In this document: positions 38,911-48,100 of the stretch, in pieces | Layout of the letters: the number at the start of each line of letters is the position of its first letter | How positions within the stretch are numbered: position 1 is the stretch's first letter | Assembly: GCF_003363755.1 (NCBI RefSeq) | Contig: NZ_CP031396.1 | Span: 3,975,001 to 4,039,000, forward strand | Direction: 5' to 3' | DNA: 64,000 nt | DNA from: Pseudomonas protegens | GTDB taxonomy: Bacteria > Pseudomonadota > Gammaproteobacteria > Pseudomonadales > Pseudomonadaceae | The notes under the pieces: model-generated | Databases searched by the model: none | What the model was told of the DNA's origin: nothing | What the model saw: only the letters and a program-made list of their open reading frames with translations | Position numbers and translations under genes: made by a program

Positions 38911-39333
38911 ATGGCCAAAGTAATTCTGAAGAAAAAAGTTGATGTTCAATCAACTGCTCTGAGCGAAGTCAAATCCTATGCCCGCAAGATCTGGCTGGCA
39001 GGCCTGGGTGCCTACGCCAAAGTTGGCCAGGAGGGCAGCGACTACTTCCAGGAGTTGATCAAGGCTGGTCAATCCGTTGAAAAGAAAGGCAAAAAAGTTG
39101 TCACTGAACAACTTGAAGCGGCCAACAGTCAGATTGATAGCGTTAAAGGGGATGTCAGCACTCTTAAAGGCAAAGTCGAAGTGCAACTGGATAAAGTCGA
39201 GAAGGCTTTTGACACGCGCGTCGCCAGTGCCTTGAATCGTATCGGCATTCCGTCTAAACATGACGTTGAGACACTCTCTGCTAAGCTCGATGAGCTGACG
39301 GCGTTGCTCGAACGTGTCGCGCGTAAACATTAA
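38911..39333 (+). CDS. phaI: Phasin PhaI
   Basis: PhaI coats polyhydroxyalkanoate granules. The ATG at 38911 follows GAGG by about 7 nt and gives 140 residues, the usual phasin length; a GTG at 38899 is disfavoured. The granule-binding domain includes SYARKIWLAGLGAYAKVG, with a closely similar segment in PhaF. Helical, Lys/Val-rich heptads follow, and the C-terminus ends in a leucine-rich helix (LDELTALLERV). phaF follows 10 nt after the stop. Confidence 0.93.
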   Translation: MAKVILKKKVDVQSTALSEVKSYARKIWLAGLGAYAKVGQEGSDYFQELIKAGQSVEKKGKKVVTEQLEAANSQIDSVKGDVSTLKGKVEVQLDKVEKAFDTRVASALNRIGIPSKHDVETLSAKLDELTALLERVARKH

Positions 39334-39343
39334 GGAGAACGGG

Positions 39344-40186
39344 ATGGCTGGTAAAAAGAATACTGAAAAAGAAGGCAGCTCGTGGATCGGGAAAGTCGAA
39401 GAGTACTCCCGTAAAATTTGGCTTGCTGGTTTAGGCGTGTACTCGAAAATCGACTCTGACGGCAGCAAGCTTTTCGAGACACTGGTCAAGGACGGTGAGA
39501 AAGCCGAGAAACTGACCAAGAGCGTAGTTGGCAAGAAAGTGGATGCTGCCAAAGACTCCGCAAGTTCCGCCAAGTCGCGCATCAGTGACGTCAAGGACCG
39601 CGCCCTGGGCAAGTGGGATGAACTGGAAGGCGCTTTCGACAAGCGTTTGAACAGTGCCATCTCGCGTCTGGGCGTACCGAGCCGCAATGAGGTCAAGGCG
39701 CTGCACGACAAGGTCGATACCCTGACCAAGCAGATCGAGAAACTCACAGGTGCCAAGGTCGCGCCGGTTGCGGCCAAGACCGCTGCCGCCAAACCGGCGG
39801 CAAAACCTGCTGCCAAACCACTGGCCAAGCCTGCCGCCAAACCGGCAGTCAAGGCCGCCGCAAAACCTGCCGCCAAGCCAGCAGCGAAAACAGCGGCCGC
39901 CAAACCGGCAACCAAACCCGCCGCCAAGCCCGTTGCCGCCAAGCCAGCGGCCAAACCCGCTGCCAAGCCAGCGGTGAAAGCCGCCGCCAAACCCGCTGCG
40001 AAGCCGGCCGTGGCGAAAAAGCCTGTAGCCAAGAAGCCTGTAGCAGCCAAGCCCACTGCTGCAGCCAAGCCTGCAACTGCGGCACCAGTGGCCTCGGCCA
40101 ACTCGGCGAATTCCGCCGCAGCACCTGGCCCGGCTGTAACTCCGACTGCAGCGCCAACTCCAGTGACGCCAAGCAGCCAGTCCTGA
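39344..40186 (+). CDS. phaF: Phasin PhaF with histone H1-like C-terminal domain
   Basis: PhaF links PHA granules to the nucleoid and helps share granules at division. The ATG at 39344 (AAGGAG upstream) gives 280 residues. Residues 1-140 form the phasin domain (YSRKIWLAGLGVYSK, a coiled-coil leucine zipper near TLTKQIEKLTG). Residues about 140-250 are AAKPAAKP-type DNA-binding repeats resembling histone H1/AlgP. The last 30 residues are Ala/Pro/Thr-rich. It forms an operon with phaI and ends at an intrinsic terminator. Confidence 0.95.
   Translation: MAGKKNTEKEGSSWIGKVEEYSRKIWLAGLGVYSKIDSDGSKLFETLVKDGEKAEKLTKSVVGKKVDAAKDSASSAKSRISDVKDRALGKWDELEGAFDKRLNSAISRLGVPSRNEVKALHDKVDTLTKQIEKLTGAKVAPVAAKTAAAKPAAKPAAKPLAKPAAKPAVKAAAKPAAKPAAKTAAAKPATKPAAKPVAAKPAAKPAAKPAVKAAAKPAAKPAVAKKPVAKKPVAAKPTAAAKPATAAPVASANSANSAAAPGPAVTPTAAPTPVTPSSQS
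39765..40095 (+). repeat. Low-complexity AAKP-coding repeat within phaF
   Basis: Short degenerate units encoding AAKPA/AKPAV are tandemly repeated about 20 times over roughly 330 bp. Synonymous drift between units is visible. Such tracts expand and contract by recombination, so the length may vary between strains. Confidence 0.85.
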
Positions 40187-40201
40187 TTACATCAGGCACA
40201 C

Positions 40202-40238
40202 AAAAAACGCCCGGCCTGCGAAGGTCGGGCGTTTTTTT
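40202..40238 (+). terminator. Bidirectional intrinsic terminator between phaF and phaD
   Basis: The stem ACGCCCG-GCCT/AGGT-CGGGCGT has a GCGA tetraloop and is flanked by A6 on the left and T7 on the right. It can therefore terminate both phaIF (plus) and the phaC1-D unit (minus). Confidence 0.92.
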
Positions 40239-40253
40239 ATGGCGCGCTGCTGG

Positions 40254-40874
40254 CTATCCCTGTTCATCCAGGTAACGCAGGGCCATCTGTTCCGTGGCCA
40301 GCTTTGCCGGTGGCAGCAAGTGCGGCGCCACCAGCATCATGATCTGGTAGACCACTAGGCGCACTTCCCCTTCGCGATCGAGAATCCGTTGGTAATCCAG
40401 TGAGAACAGCAAGGTCATGGTGATCTGTTCCACCAGTTGGCCCAGGGCTTGGGTGCCGCTGACCAGTTGGCCTAGGGCCTTGAGCCGAGCCAGCAGGGAA
40501 GCCAGGGTGCGCTTGAGGGCGTTGAGCAGATTGCGAATGCCCTTGGCCAGTTTCGGCAGGCGTCCCGCAAGGTTGGAGAGGTCCTGGAACAGAAAGCGGT
40601 AGTGGGCCAGGCGCTCGACAATCAAGTGTAGGAACAACCAATAGTCTTCCGGCGCCAGTTGGGCATCGGACGGAGGGTCCAGCAGCGGTGTCAGCTCGTT
40701 CTGGAAACGCTCGAACAAGCCGAGCACCAGAGGTTCCTTGCCATGGAAGTGGTAGTAGAGGTTGCCAGGGCTGATCCCCATTTCATTGGCCACCTCCATG
40801 GTGGAGACATTGGGCTCGCCCTTCTGGTTGAACAGTTGCAGGGCACATTCGAGTATCCGGTCGCGGGTCTTCAT
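40254..40874 (-). CDS. phaD: TetR-family regulator PhaD
   Basis: PhaD controls the pha promoters in Pseudomonas and responds to fatty-acyl intermediates in P. putida. The start at 40874 gives 206 residues beginning MKTRDRILECALQLFNQKG. The helix-turn-helix follows as VSTMEVANEMGISPGNLYYHF (spanning about residues 23-43). A start at 40895 (MDRQEV) is equally possible because neither has an ideal ribosome binding site. The C-terminal ligand domain is hydrophobic and Leu-rich. It is the last gene of the minus-strand pha cluster, 65 nt from phaC2. Confidence 0.92.
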   Translation of the reverse strand: MKTRDRILECALQLFNQKGEPNVSTMEVANEMGISPGNLYYHFHGKEPLVLGLFERFQNELTPLLDPPSDAQLAPEDYWLFLHLIVERLAHYRFLFQDLSNLAGRLPKLAKGIRNLLNALKRTLASLLARLKALGQLVSGTQALGQLVEQITMTLLFSLDYQRILDREGEVRLVVYQIMMLVAPHLLPPAKLATEQMALRYLDEQG

Positions 40875-40939
40875 CCTGACTTCTTGTCGGTCCATTGAGG
40901 GGTACGACTCCAGCGGCGGAGTCGTGGTGCAAAGTGTCT

Positions 40940-42622
40940 TCAGCGCACGCGCACGTAGGTGCCTGGAGCAGCCTCCATCGGTGGGTAGTTCTGGTTGCCC
41001 AGGGTGGTCAGGGTTTCCCGCTGCGCTCCGGAGTGTTCCTGAACCCAGGTCAGCCATTGGCTCCACCAACTACCGTCGACGTGTTTGGCGTCGTAGTACC
41101 AGGCTCGGGGGTCGCTGCTGAGCTTGTGGTTCTCCACGTAGTTGGCCTTGGGGTTGCTTGGTGGGTTGAGGATGCTCTGCACGTGCCCGCTGTTGGACAG
41201 TACAAAACGTTTCTCGCCTCCCAGCAGCAGGGTCGAGCGGTACACCGCGTCCCAGGGCGTGATGTGGTCGTTGATCCCGGCCACGCTGAAGCTGTCCACC
41301 GTGACCTTCTGCAAGTCGATCGGTGTGCCGCAGACTTCCAGTCCACCCTCGTGGCTCAGCGGGTTGTGCTTGAAGAAGTCCAGCAGATCGCCGTGCAAGG
41401 CGGCGGGCAAGCGGGTGCTGTCGTTGTTCCAGTACAGGATGTCGAAGACCGGCGGCTCCTTGCCCAGCAGGTAGTTGTTGACCCAGTAGTTCCAGATCAG
41501 GTCGTTGGGGCGCATCCAGGCAAACACCTTGGCCATGTCGCGGCCGTCCAGCACCCCTTGCTGGTAGGAGCGACGCTTGGCTGCCTCCAGGGTTTTCTCA
41601 TCGGCAAACAAGGTGGCCGGGCTGTCCAGCTGGCTGTCCAGCAGACTCACCAGGTAGGTGGCGCTGGCGACCCGGCGCAGTTGCCGCTTGGCCTGCAGAT
41701 GGCCTTGCAGGGCGGCGATGGTCAGGCCGCCGGCGCAGGCGCCCACCAGATTGACTTCCCGACTGCCGGTAATGGCGCGAGCGACATTCAGTGCCTCTTC
41801 GGCTGCTTCCACATAGCTCGACAGGCCCCATTCGCGATGACGCACGTCCGGGTTGCGCCAGCTGATCATGAACACCTGCAGGCCGTTCTTCAGCGCGTAC
41901 TGAACGAAGCTGTTGGCCGGGCTGAGGTCGAAAATGTAGTACTTGTTGATCTGTGGCGGCACGATCAGCACTGGCTTGGCGTACTGTTTTTCGCTCATGG
42001 GGCTGTACTGGATCAGTTCCAGCAATTCATTGCGAAACACCACCGAACCCGGGGTTACGGCCAGGTTTCGGCCGACTTCGAAGGCGTGTTTGGTCACCTG
42101 GCTGGGCAATCCGTTGTTGTGCAGCAGGTCATCCACCAGGTTGCTGATGCCGCGCACCACGCTGTTGCCACCGGTGTTGAAAATCTCCTTGAGGGCCAGT
42201 GGGTTGAGCAGGGTGTTGGAGGGTGCCACGGCGTCATTGAGCAGGGAAAAGGCAAAGTGCGCCCGGGCCCGGTCGTCCTCGCTCATTGTGCTGTCGTCGA
42301 TCCAGTTCCGGACTTGCTTCTGCCAGCTCAGGTAAGCCTGCAGACCCCGTTTGTAAAAAGGGTTGAGGGTCCAGGCCGGGTCGGCGAAACGGTTGTCCTT
42401 GGGGTTGGGTTTGTGCAGGGTTTCCCCCAGCAGCACGCGTCCCAGCTGGCCGCCCAGCGCTAAGGTATGACGGGCGCTGTGCAACGGATTACGTAGACTG
42501 TGGGCCGCGAGGCTGCGCAACGTGGAAAGCAGATCCCGGCCGCGCAGACCGGTGATCGCACTCTGTGCGTTGATATAGGCTGCGGGGGAGGGCAATGAGC
42601 CCTGCGCAGGTTTGTCTTGCAT
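40940..42622 (-). CDS. phaC2: Class II PHA synthase 2
   Basis: PhaC2 polymerises medium-chain 3-hydroxyacyl-CoA on the granule surface. The 560-residue product has the lipase-like box GACAGG with nucleophile Cys296 and an Asp in the VWNYWVNNYLLG downstream region. The catalytic His lies in SNSGHVQSILNPP. It is a paralogue of PhaC1, sharing long stretches such as WNYWVNNYLLG and PPVFDIL. It lies downstream of phaZ by 108 nt. Confidence 0.96.
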   Translation of the reverse strand: MQDKPAQGSLPSPAAYINAQSAITGLRGRDLLSTLRSLAAHSLRNPLHSARHTLALGGQLGRVLLGETLHKPNPKDNRFADPAWTLNPFYKRGLQAYLSWQKQVRNWIDDSTMSEDDRARAHFAFSLLNDAVAPSNTLLNPLALKEIFNTGGNSVVRGISNLVDDLLHNNGLPSQVTKHAFEVGRNLAVTPGSVVFRNELLELIQYSPMSEKQYAKPVLIVPPQINKYYIFDLSPANSFVQYALKNGLQVFMISWRNPDVRHREWGLSSYVEAAEEALNVARAITGSREVNLVGACAGGLTIAALQGHLQAKRQLRRVASATYLVSLLDSQLDSPATLFADEKTLEAAKRRSYQQGVLDGRDMAKVFAWMRPNDLIWNYWVNNYLLGKEPPVFDILYWNNDSTRLPAALHGDLLDFFKHNPLSHEGGLEVCGTPIDLQKVTVDSFSVAGINDHITPWDAVYRSTLLLGGEKRFVLSNSGHVQSILNPPSNPKANYVENHKLSSDPRAWYYDAKHVDGSWWSQWLTWVQEHSGAQRETLTTLGNQNYPPMEAAPGTYVRVR

Positions 42623-42730
42623 GAGTCAACACTCCTTCGTCAAACCACTAACAAGCAGACCAATCCAAGACAGACAACATAGTCGGTCCTGGCCCTTCTT
42701 GCGCGCGACGATCCTGTCGACAGGTATCTT

Positions 42731-43591
42731 TTACTTCACGGGACGCAAAGGCTGGGGATGCGGATGCATCACTGCCCTTTGTCGTTCCTCCTGGAGGAAC
42801 TTCATGATGATGGGGGCAACGGCCTCGGCCCGGGTGATCAGGAACAGGTGGCCGTCATCGATGATGTGCAGTTGGGCGTTGGGAATTCGCCAGGCCAGCA
42901 TACGCATGTTGACCAAGGGGATCAGCGGATCGTCATCACCGGCCAGCACCAGGGTCGGCTGGCGGATCTTGTGCAGCCAGTGAATGCTGGTCCAGCCCAG
43001 GCCGGCGAACAGCTGCCAGTAATAGCCCAGCTTGCCGGCCGAGCGCACCTTGGCCGCGTGTTCAGCGGCCAGGTTCGGGTCGCGGCGGAAGGAGCCACCG
43101 TAGATCAGCGGGGCGATGCGCATTACGTGGGAGGGCTGCACGTAGCGCCGCGGACTGGCCATCATCCACAGCACTTTGGGCTTGCCGGGGACCATGAAAG
43201 CGCCGGCGGCGGTGGCTGCCAGCACCAGCTTCTTGCAGCGCTCCGGGTAGTCGTAGGCGAATTGCTGGGCCAGGGCCCCGCCCCATGAAACGCCCACCGC
43301 GTTGACCTGGCCATAGTCCAGGTAATCGAGCATGCGTGCGGTCAGCTTGGCCAGGCCCGGGAAACGATAAGGCCGGCTTGGGGTCGAGGAACCGCCAACT
43401 CCCGGGACGTCGAAGGCAATGACCTCCAGGTCCGGGTCCAGGGCTTGGACGAAGGGGAACACCAGCTCCAGGTTGGCACCGATACCGTTGAAGATCAGCA
43501 GCGGCGTCAAGTGAGGCTTGCCGGGGCGTACCGCAGTGCGGATGGTCTGGCCGTCCAGATCAACGGTACGGAAGATGAAAGAGTGTGGCAT
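42731..43591 (-). CDS. phaZ: Intracellular PHA depolymerase
   Basis: PhaZ hydrolyses stored medium-chain PHA. The start at 43591 gives 286 residues beginning MPHSFIFRTVDLDGQ; the extension to 43690 is atypical. The alpha/beta-hydrolase nucleophile motif GVSWGG places Ser102, the Asp lies in LAGDDDPLIP and the His in IIDDGHLFLI. It sits between the two synthase genes as in all known Pseudomonas pha clusters. Confidence 0.96.
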   Translation of the reverse strand: MPHSFIFRTVDLDGQTIRTAVRPGKPHLTPLLIFNGIGANLELVFPFVQALDPDLEVIAFDVPGVGGSSTPSRPYRFPGLAKLTARMLDYLDYGQVNAVGVSWGGALAQQFAYDYPERCKKLVLAATAAGAFMVPGKPKVLWMMASPRRYVQPSHVMRIAPLIYGGSFRRDPNLAAEHAAKVRSAGKLGYYWQLFAGLGWTSIHWLHKIRQPTLVLAGDDDPLIPLVNMRMLAWRIPNAQLHIIDDGHLFLITRAEAVAPIIMKFLQEERQRAVMHPHPQPLRPVK

Positions 43592-43721
43592 GCCGTAGCC
43601 CTGTGAATTGAACCATTGGAGGCGCCTTCCCGGGCGTCCTCCGGATTTCCTGAGGCCAGGCCTCGTACCAAGAATAGGGCTTGGCGGCACCTCCTGGCGC
43701 CGCGTCGTTTACTACCTGGGC

Positions 43722-45401
43722 TCAACGTTCGTGGACGTAGGTCCCCGGCGCAGCCTCGGCGGCTGGGTATTTCTTGTTGCCCAGAACACTGGGTGCGGCT
43801 TTCAGTTCGCCTGAGCGCTCGGCTTGCCAGGCTTGCCAGTGCAACCACCAGGAGTCGGTGTGCTTGACCGAGTTTTCCTGCCACTGATCGGGACAGGCAG
43901 GTATATCGCTGCTGGTCATGTAACGCGCTTTCGGGTTGCCTGGCGGATTGAGGATGCTCTGGATATGACCGCTGCTGGACAGCACGAACTCCACATTGCC
44001 GCCGAACAGTTGTGCCGACTTGTAGCAGGACTTCCACGGGGTGATGTGATCGTTGGTGCCGGCCAGGGAGAAAATGTCGGCCGTGACCTGCTTCAGGTCG
44101 ATCGGCGTTCCGCACACTTCCAGTGCATTGGGGCGGATCAGCGGATTGTTCTTGAACATCTCGATCAGGTCGCCGTGGAACGCGGCAGGCAGGCGGGTGG
44201 TGTCGTTGTTCCAGAACAGGATGTCGAACACCGGCGGCTCATTGCCCAGCAGGTAGTTGTTGACCCAGTAGTTCCAGATCAGATCGTTGGGGCGCATCCA
44301 GGCGAACACCTTGGCCATGTCCCGGCCTTCGAGGACACCGGCCTGATAGGAGTGGCGCTTGGCCGCTTCCAGAGTCTGCTCGTCGACGAACAGGGCTACC
44401 TGGGTATCCAGGGTGGTGTCGAGCACGCTGACCAGCAGGGTCAGGGCATTGACCTTCTTCTCCCCCAGCGCTGCATAGTGGCCCAGCAAGGCCGTGCAGG
44501 TGATGCCGCCGGAGCAGGCACCGAGCATGTTCACGTCTTTGCTGCCGGTGATCGCGGTCACCACGTCGACGGCCTCTTTCAGGGCCTCGATATAGGTGGA
44601 CAGGCCCCATTCCCGCTGTGCCTTGGTGGGGTTGCGCCAGCTGACGATGAAGGTCTGCACATTGTTGCGCAGGCAGAACCGCGCCAGGCTCTTGTCCGGG
44701 CTGAGGTCGAAGACATAGAACTTGTTGATCTGCGGCGGCACCACCAGCAGTGGGCGTTCATGCACCTGCTCGGTTATTGGCCGGTACTGGATCAGTTCCA
44801 GGACATCGTTGCGAAACACCACAGCCCCTTCGCTGGTGCCCAGGTTCTTGCCGACTTCGAAGGCGTCCATATTCACCTGGCTGGGCATGCCGCCGTTGTG
44901 CACCAGGTCCTTGGCCAGGTGGGACAGGCCGTCGAGCAGGCTCTTGCCGCCCGTTTCGAAGAAGCGTTTGACTGCGGCAGGGTTGGCCGCGCTGTTGGTC
45001 GGGGCCATGGCCTCGGTCATCAGGTTGATCACGAAGTGGCCGCGGCTGATGTCCTGTTCCGACAGGCTGCTTTCGCCGATCCAGTCGTGGAGCTCTTTGC
45101 GCCATGCCAGATAGGTTTGCAGGTAGCGTTTGTACAGCGGGTTCTGGCTCCAGGCCGGATCGTTGAAGCGACGGTCGTCGCTCTCCGGTTGCAGTGTCGA
45201 CTTGCCGAACATCACGTTCTTCAGTTCGAGGCCGAAATGCGCAACGTGCTTGACGCTGTGGATGGGTTGTTTGATGGCCTGGGCAAGCACCATTCGAGCA
45301 GAGGTAAGCAGATCCTTTCTACGCAAGCCGATGACCGGATTGAGCCCCAGGGTGTTTTCCGAGGCTTGGCGTTTCAGGTCATCGTTATTCTTGTTACTCA
45401 T
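43722..45401 (-). CDS. phaC1: Class II PHA synthase 1
   Basis: PhaC1 is usually the main medium-chain PHA synthase. The 559-residue product has the nucleophile motif GACSGG with Cys296, the downstream WNYWVNNYLLG region and the catalytic His segment SSSGHIQSILNPPGN. It heads the minus-strand phaC1-phaZ-phaC2-phaD cluster. The first codons after ATG AGT read AAC AAG AAT AAC, giving an A-rich Hfq/Crc-type motif. A sigma-54-like element and a leader hairpin lie upstream. Confidence 0.97.
   Translation of the reverse strand: MSNKNNDDLKRQASENTLGLNPVIGLRRKDLLTSARMVLAQAIKQPIHSVKHVAHFGLELKNVMFGKSTLQPESDDRRFNDPAWSQNPLYKRYLQTYLAWRKELHDWIGESSLSEQDISRGHFVINLMTEAMAPTNSAANPAAVKRFFETGGKSLLDGLSHLAKDLVHNGGMPSQVNMDAFEVGKNLGTSEGAVVFRNDVLELIQYRPITEQVHERPLLVVPPQINKFYVFDLSPDKSLARFCLRNNVQTFIVSWRNPTKAQREWGLSTYIEALKEAVDVVTAITGSKDVNMLGACSGGITCTALLGHYAALGEKKVNALTLLVSVLDTTLDTQVALFVDEQTLEAAKRHSYQAGVLEGRDMAKVFAWMRPNDLIWNYWVNNYLLGNEPPVFDILFWNNDTTRLPAAFHGDLIEMFKNNPLIRPNALEVCGTPIDLKQVTADIFSLAGTNDHITPWKSCYKSAQLFGGNVEFVLSSSGHIQSILNPPGNPKARYMTSSDIPACPDQWQENSVKHTDSWWLHWQAWQAERSGELKAAPSVLGNKKYPAAEAAPGTYVHER
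45384..45395 (-). promoter_or_regulatory. Candidate Hfq/Crc motif in phaC1 codons 3-6
   Basis: On the minus strand the sequence is AACAAGAATAAC, containing AANAANAA, located 6 nt inside the coding region. Crc-dependent inhibition of PhaC1 translation is known in P. putida; the motif position here fits that. Confidence 0.6.
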
Positions 45402-45428
45402 CTACGACGCTCCATTGTCCTGAGACGA

Positions 45429-45468
45429 GTACCGGACCTGCTGTGCAGTCACACAGCACGATGCCAGG
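45429..45468 (-). promoter_or_regulatory. Leader hairpin upstream of phaC1
   Basis: Inner 7-bp arms TGCTGTG/CACAGCA (45439-45458) and outer arms GTACC/GGTAC can form a two-tier stem in the phaC1 leader, 28 nt before the start codon. Its function is unknown. Confidence 0.45.
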
Positions 45469-45527
45469 TACTACTGCTCGGGTGACCGTTAATTGCGCAC
45501 CGCTGCCTTACAGGCTCGCAAAACTCT

Positions 45528-45542
45528 GCAGGGAACTTGCCA
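45528..45542 (-). promoter_or_regulatory. Sigma-54-like promoter upstream of phaC1
   Basis: Read on the minus strand, TGGCAAGTTCCCTGC has GG and GC separated by 10 nt and matches TGGC-N7-(T)TGC in all but one of the core bases. It lies about 127 nt from the phaC1 start. Sigma-54-like sequences have been noted upstream of phaC1 in other pseudomonads, although RpoN dependence varies. Confidence 0.45.
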
Positions 45543-45659
45543 GCTCCATTGGTTACCCGAGTTTAATTTTTTTCGCAAGCAGGCCATTCATTGGCCATAC
45601 AGCCCAGCATTCAAACAGATGGAATTAGAAAATGCCCTCTAAACAGTCGGAGGCTTGAG

Positions 45660-46037
45660 TTAGAGCATCAGCTTGATGACGGACTGATTCGGGTCGCGGG
45701 TTTTTCCGGCGGCTTTGAGCTCCGCCAGATAATCGTTCCACAGATCGTCCTGGCGCAGCGCCAACTGATACAGGTATTCCCAGGTGAACAATCCGCTGTC
45801 ATGGCCATCATCGAAGGTCAATTTCAGTGCGTACTGGCCAGCCGGTTCAACCTTGCTCAGGCCCACGCCTAGCTTGCCGAACTGGAGGATGGGTTTGCCG
45901 TGGCCCTGGACCTCGGCGGAGGGGGAGTGCACTCGCAGGAATTCTGCGGGCAGCTGATAGACCTCGTCTGGCCCATAGGTCAGGGTCAGGGTTTTCGAGG
46001 CTTTATGCAGGTTGATGCCGGTAGGGAGTTTGCTCAT
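45660..46037 (-). CDS. DUF971 / gamma-butyrobetaine hydroxylase-like domain protein
   Basis: This 125-residue cytosolic protein consists of a single DUF971 domain, the N-terminal domain of gamma-butyrobetaine hydroxylases without the catalytic oxygenase. Segments such as YQLPAEFLRVHSPSAEVQGH and FDDGHDSGLFTWEYLYQL are characteristic and hold possible zinc-binding His residues. It is downstream of hslU in the same direction, with a REPIN between. Its function is not established. Confidence 0.85.
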   Translation of the reverse strand: MSKLPTGINLHKASKTLTLTYGPDEVYQLPAEFLRVHSPSAEVQGHGKPILQFGKLGVGLSKVEPAGQYALKLTFDDGHDSGLFTWEYLYQLALRQDDLWNDYLAELKAAGKTRDPNQSVIKLML

Positions 46038-46054
46038 GACCTGTAGTCCTTCCG

Positions 46055-46113
46055 GTAGGAGCCGGCCTGCCGGCGATCGGGTTTGGCCCTATCGCCGACA
46101 GGCCGGCTCCTAC
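46055..46113. repeat. REPIN between DUF971 gene and hslU
   Basis: GTAGGAGCCGGCCTGCCGGC at 46055 and the inverted half ending AGGCCGGCTCCTAC at 46113 form a nearly perfect pair. Confidence 0.9.
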
Positions 46114-46128
46114 GTGGGTAGTGAAGGC

Positions 46129-47466
46129 TTACAGGATATAACGGGACAGGTCTTCGTTCTGCGCCAATTCGCCCAGGTGGCTGTTGACGTAGGCAGCATC
46201 GATGCGGATCGGCTCTTCGTTATGAGCGCTGGCCAGGTCACCGGCGCTGAACGATACCTCTTCCAGCAGGCGCTCGAGCAGGGTGTGCAGGCGACGGGCA
46301 CCGATGTTTTCGGTCTTCTCGTTGACCTGCCAGGCAATCTCCGCCAGGCGCTTGATGCCGTCGGGCAGGAACTCGATATTCAGGCCCTCGGTCTTCAGCA
46401 GCTCTCGGTACTGCTCGGTCAGCGAAGCATGGGGCTCGCTGAGGATGCGCTCGAAGTCTTCCGGCGACAGTGCCTTGAGCTCCACACGGATCGGCAGGCG
46501 GCCTTGCAGCTCTGGCACCAGATCGCTGGGCTTGCTCAGGTGGAAGGCGCCGGAGGCAATGAACAGGATGTGGTCGGTCTTGACCATGCCCAGCTTGGTG
46601 TTGACGGTGCAGCCCTCGATCAGCGGCAGCAGGTCGCGCTGTACACCTTCGCGGGACACGTCGACGCCGCCGGAATTGCCGCGCTTGGCCACCTTGTCGA
46701 TCTCGTCGATGAACACGATGCCATGCTGCTCGACGGCCTCCAGGGCCTTGGCTTTGAGTTCCTCATCGTTGACCAGGCGGCTGGCTTCTTCGTCGCGCAC
46801 CAGTTTCAGCGCTTCCTTGACCTTGAGCTTGCGGCTCTTGCGCTTGCCCTTGCCCATGTTGGCGAACAGGCTTTGCAGCTGGTTGGTCATTTCTTCCATG
46901 CCCGGTGGCGCAGAGATGTCGACACCGCTGACTTCCGCCACTTCGATCTCGATTTCCTTGTCGTCCAGTTGGCCTTCGCGCAGGCGCTTGCGGAACAGCT
47001 GGCGGGTGTTGGAGTCCTGGGCTGGCGCTTCATCGCCGCCAAAACCGGTGCGTGCCGGTGGCAGCAGGGCATCGAGGATGCGTTCTTCGGCGGCGTCTTC
47101 GGCGCGGTGGCGAACCCGGATCATCTCCTGCTCGCGGAACATCTTGATCGCCGCGTCGGCCAGGTCACGAATGATCGATTCAACGTCGCGGCCGACATAG
47201 CCGACCTCGGTGAATTTAGTGGCTTCGACCTTGATAAAGGGGGCATTGGCCAGTTTGGCCAGGCGCCGGGCGATCTCGGTCTTGCCGACACCGGTCGGGC
47301 CGATCATCAGGATGTTCTTGGGGGTTACTTCAACGCGCAGCTCGGCCGGTAGCTGCATGCGGCGCCAGCGGTTACGCAGAGCGATAGCGACGGCGCGCTT
47401 GGCATCGTCCTGGCCGATGATATGGCGGTTGAGTTCGTGGACGATTTCGCGGGGTGTCATGGACAT
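46129..47466 (-). CDS. hslU: ATP-dependent protease ATPase subunit HslU (ClpY)
   Basis: HslU unfolds substrates for the HslV peptidase. The 445-residue AAA+ protein has Walker [10 protein letters not shown], Walker [10 protein letters not shown], an intermediate I-domain (about residues 110-245) and the sensor motif near [16 protein letters not shown]. The C-terminal tail (EDLSRYIL) that docks into HslV is intact. It lies 57 nt downstream of hslV in the same operon. Confidence 0.97.
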   Translation of the reverse strand: MSMTPREIVHELNRHIIGQDDAKRAVAIALRNRWRRMQLPAELRVEVTPKNILMIGPTGVGKTEIARRLAKLANAPFIKVEATKFTEVGYVGRDVESIIRDLADAAIKMFREQEMIRVRHRAEDAAEERILDALLPPARTGFGGDEAPAQDSNTRQLFRKRLREGQLDDKEIEIEVAEVSGVDISAPPGMEEMTNQLQSLFANMGKGKRKSRKLKVKEALKLVRDEEASRLVNDEELKAKALEAVEQHGIVFIDEIDKVAKRGNSGGVDVSREGVQRDLLPLIEGCTVNTKLGMVKTDHILFIASGAFHLSKPSDLVPELQGRLPIRVELKALSPEDFERILSEPHASLTEQYRELLKTEGLNIEFLPDGIKRLAEIAWQVNEKTENIGARRLHTLLERLLEEVSFSAGDLASAHNEEPIRIDAAYVNSHLGELAQNEDLSRYIL

Positions 47467-47523
47467 AGTAATTGGCGGTCCTCAAGCAAGAATGAATGCC
47501 GTGGCGCGAGCGCCGTAACAGGC

Positions 47524-48054
47524 TTATTCCGCGAGATCCTGCTCCTCGATGGTTTGAGTGTGGTTGGTGAATACACAGATGTCGCCGGCGATGCCCAGGG
47601 CGGTCTCGACGATTTCACGGGCCGACAGGTCGGTCTTCTTCAGCAAGGCGCTGGCTGCGGCCTGGGCGTAGGCGCCACCGGAACCCATGGCGATCAGGCC
47701 GTCTTCGGGCTCAACCACGTCGCCGTTGCCGGTGATGATCAAGGAAGCGTCCTTGTTGGCGACAGCCAGCATGGCTTCCAGGCGGCTCAGGGAGCGATCG
47801 GTGCGCCATTCCTTGGCCAGTTCAACAGCAGCTCGCACCAAGTGCCCCTGATGTTTCTCCAGCTGGCCTTCGAAGCGTTCGAACAGGGTGAAGGCGTCAG
47901 CGGTGGCCCCGGCAAAACCGGCGATCACCTGGCCGTGGTACAGGCGACGGACTTTTTTCGCGTTGCCTTTCATCACGGTGTTGCCGAGAGATACCTGGCC
48001 GTCGCCGCCCATGACGACTTTGCCGTGGCGGCGGACTGAAACGATGGTGGTCAA
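47524..48054 (-). CDS. hslV: ATP-dependent protease peptidase subunit HslV (ClpQ)
   Basis: HslV is the threonine-type peptidase of the HslUV heat-shock protease. The start is a TTG at 48054 (GGAG about 8 nt upstream), giving 176 residues. After removal of the initiator Met, the catalytic Thr of [20 protein letters not shown] becomes N-terminal. Any longer start (48102) would bury this Thr. Also present are NAKKVRRLY and [16 protein letters not shown] sigma-32 promoter lies about 50-75 nt upstream. Confidence 0.97.
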   Translation of the reverse strand: MTTIVSVRRHGKVVMGGDGQVSLGNTVMKGNAKKVRRLYHGQVIAGFAGATADAFTLFERFEGQLEKHQGHLVRAAVELAKEWRTDRSLSRLEAMLAVANKDASLIITGNGDVVEPEDGLIAMGSGGAYAQAAASALLKKTDLSAREIVETALGIAGDICVFTNHTQTIEEQDLAE

Positions 48055-48100
48055 GGGGAAGTCTCCACACAGCGGGGCGAAAGTGCCCTGATGGAAACTC

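Noticed and set aside
38950-40101. 383-residue hydrophobic minus-strand ORF opposite phaI-phaF
   Set aside because: Its GLAAGLAA repeats are the reverse translation of the PhaF AAKP tract; no start context or family match.
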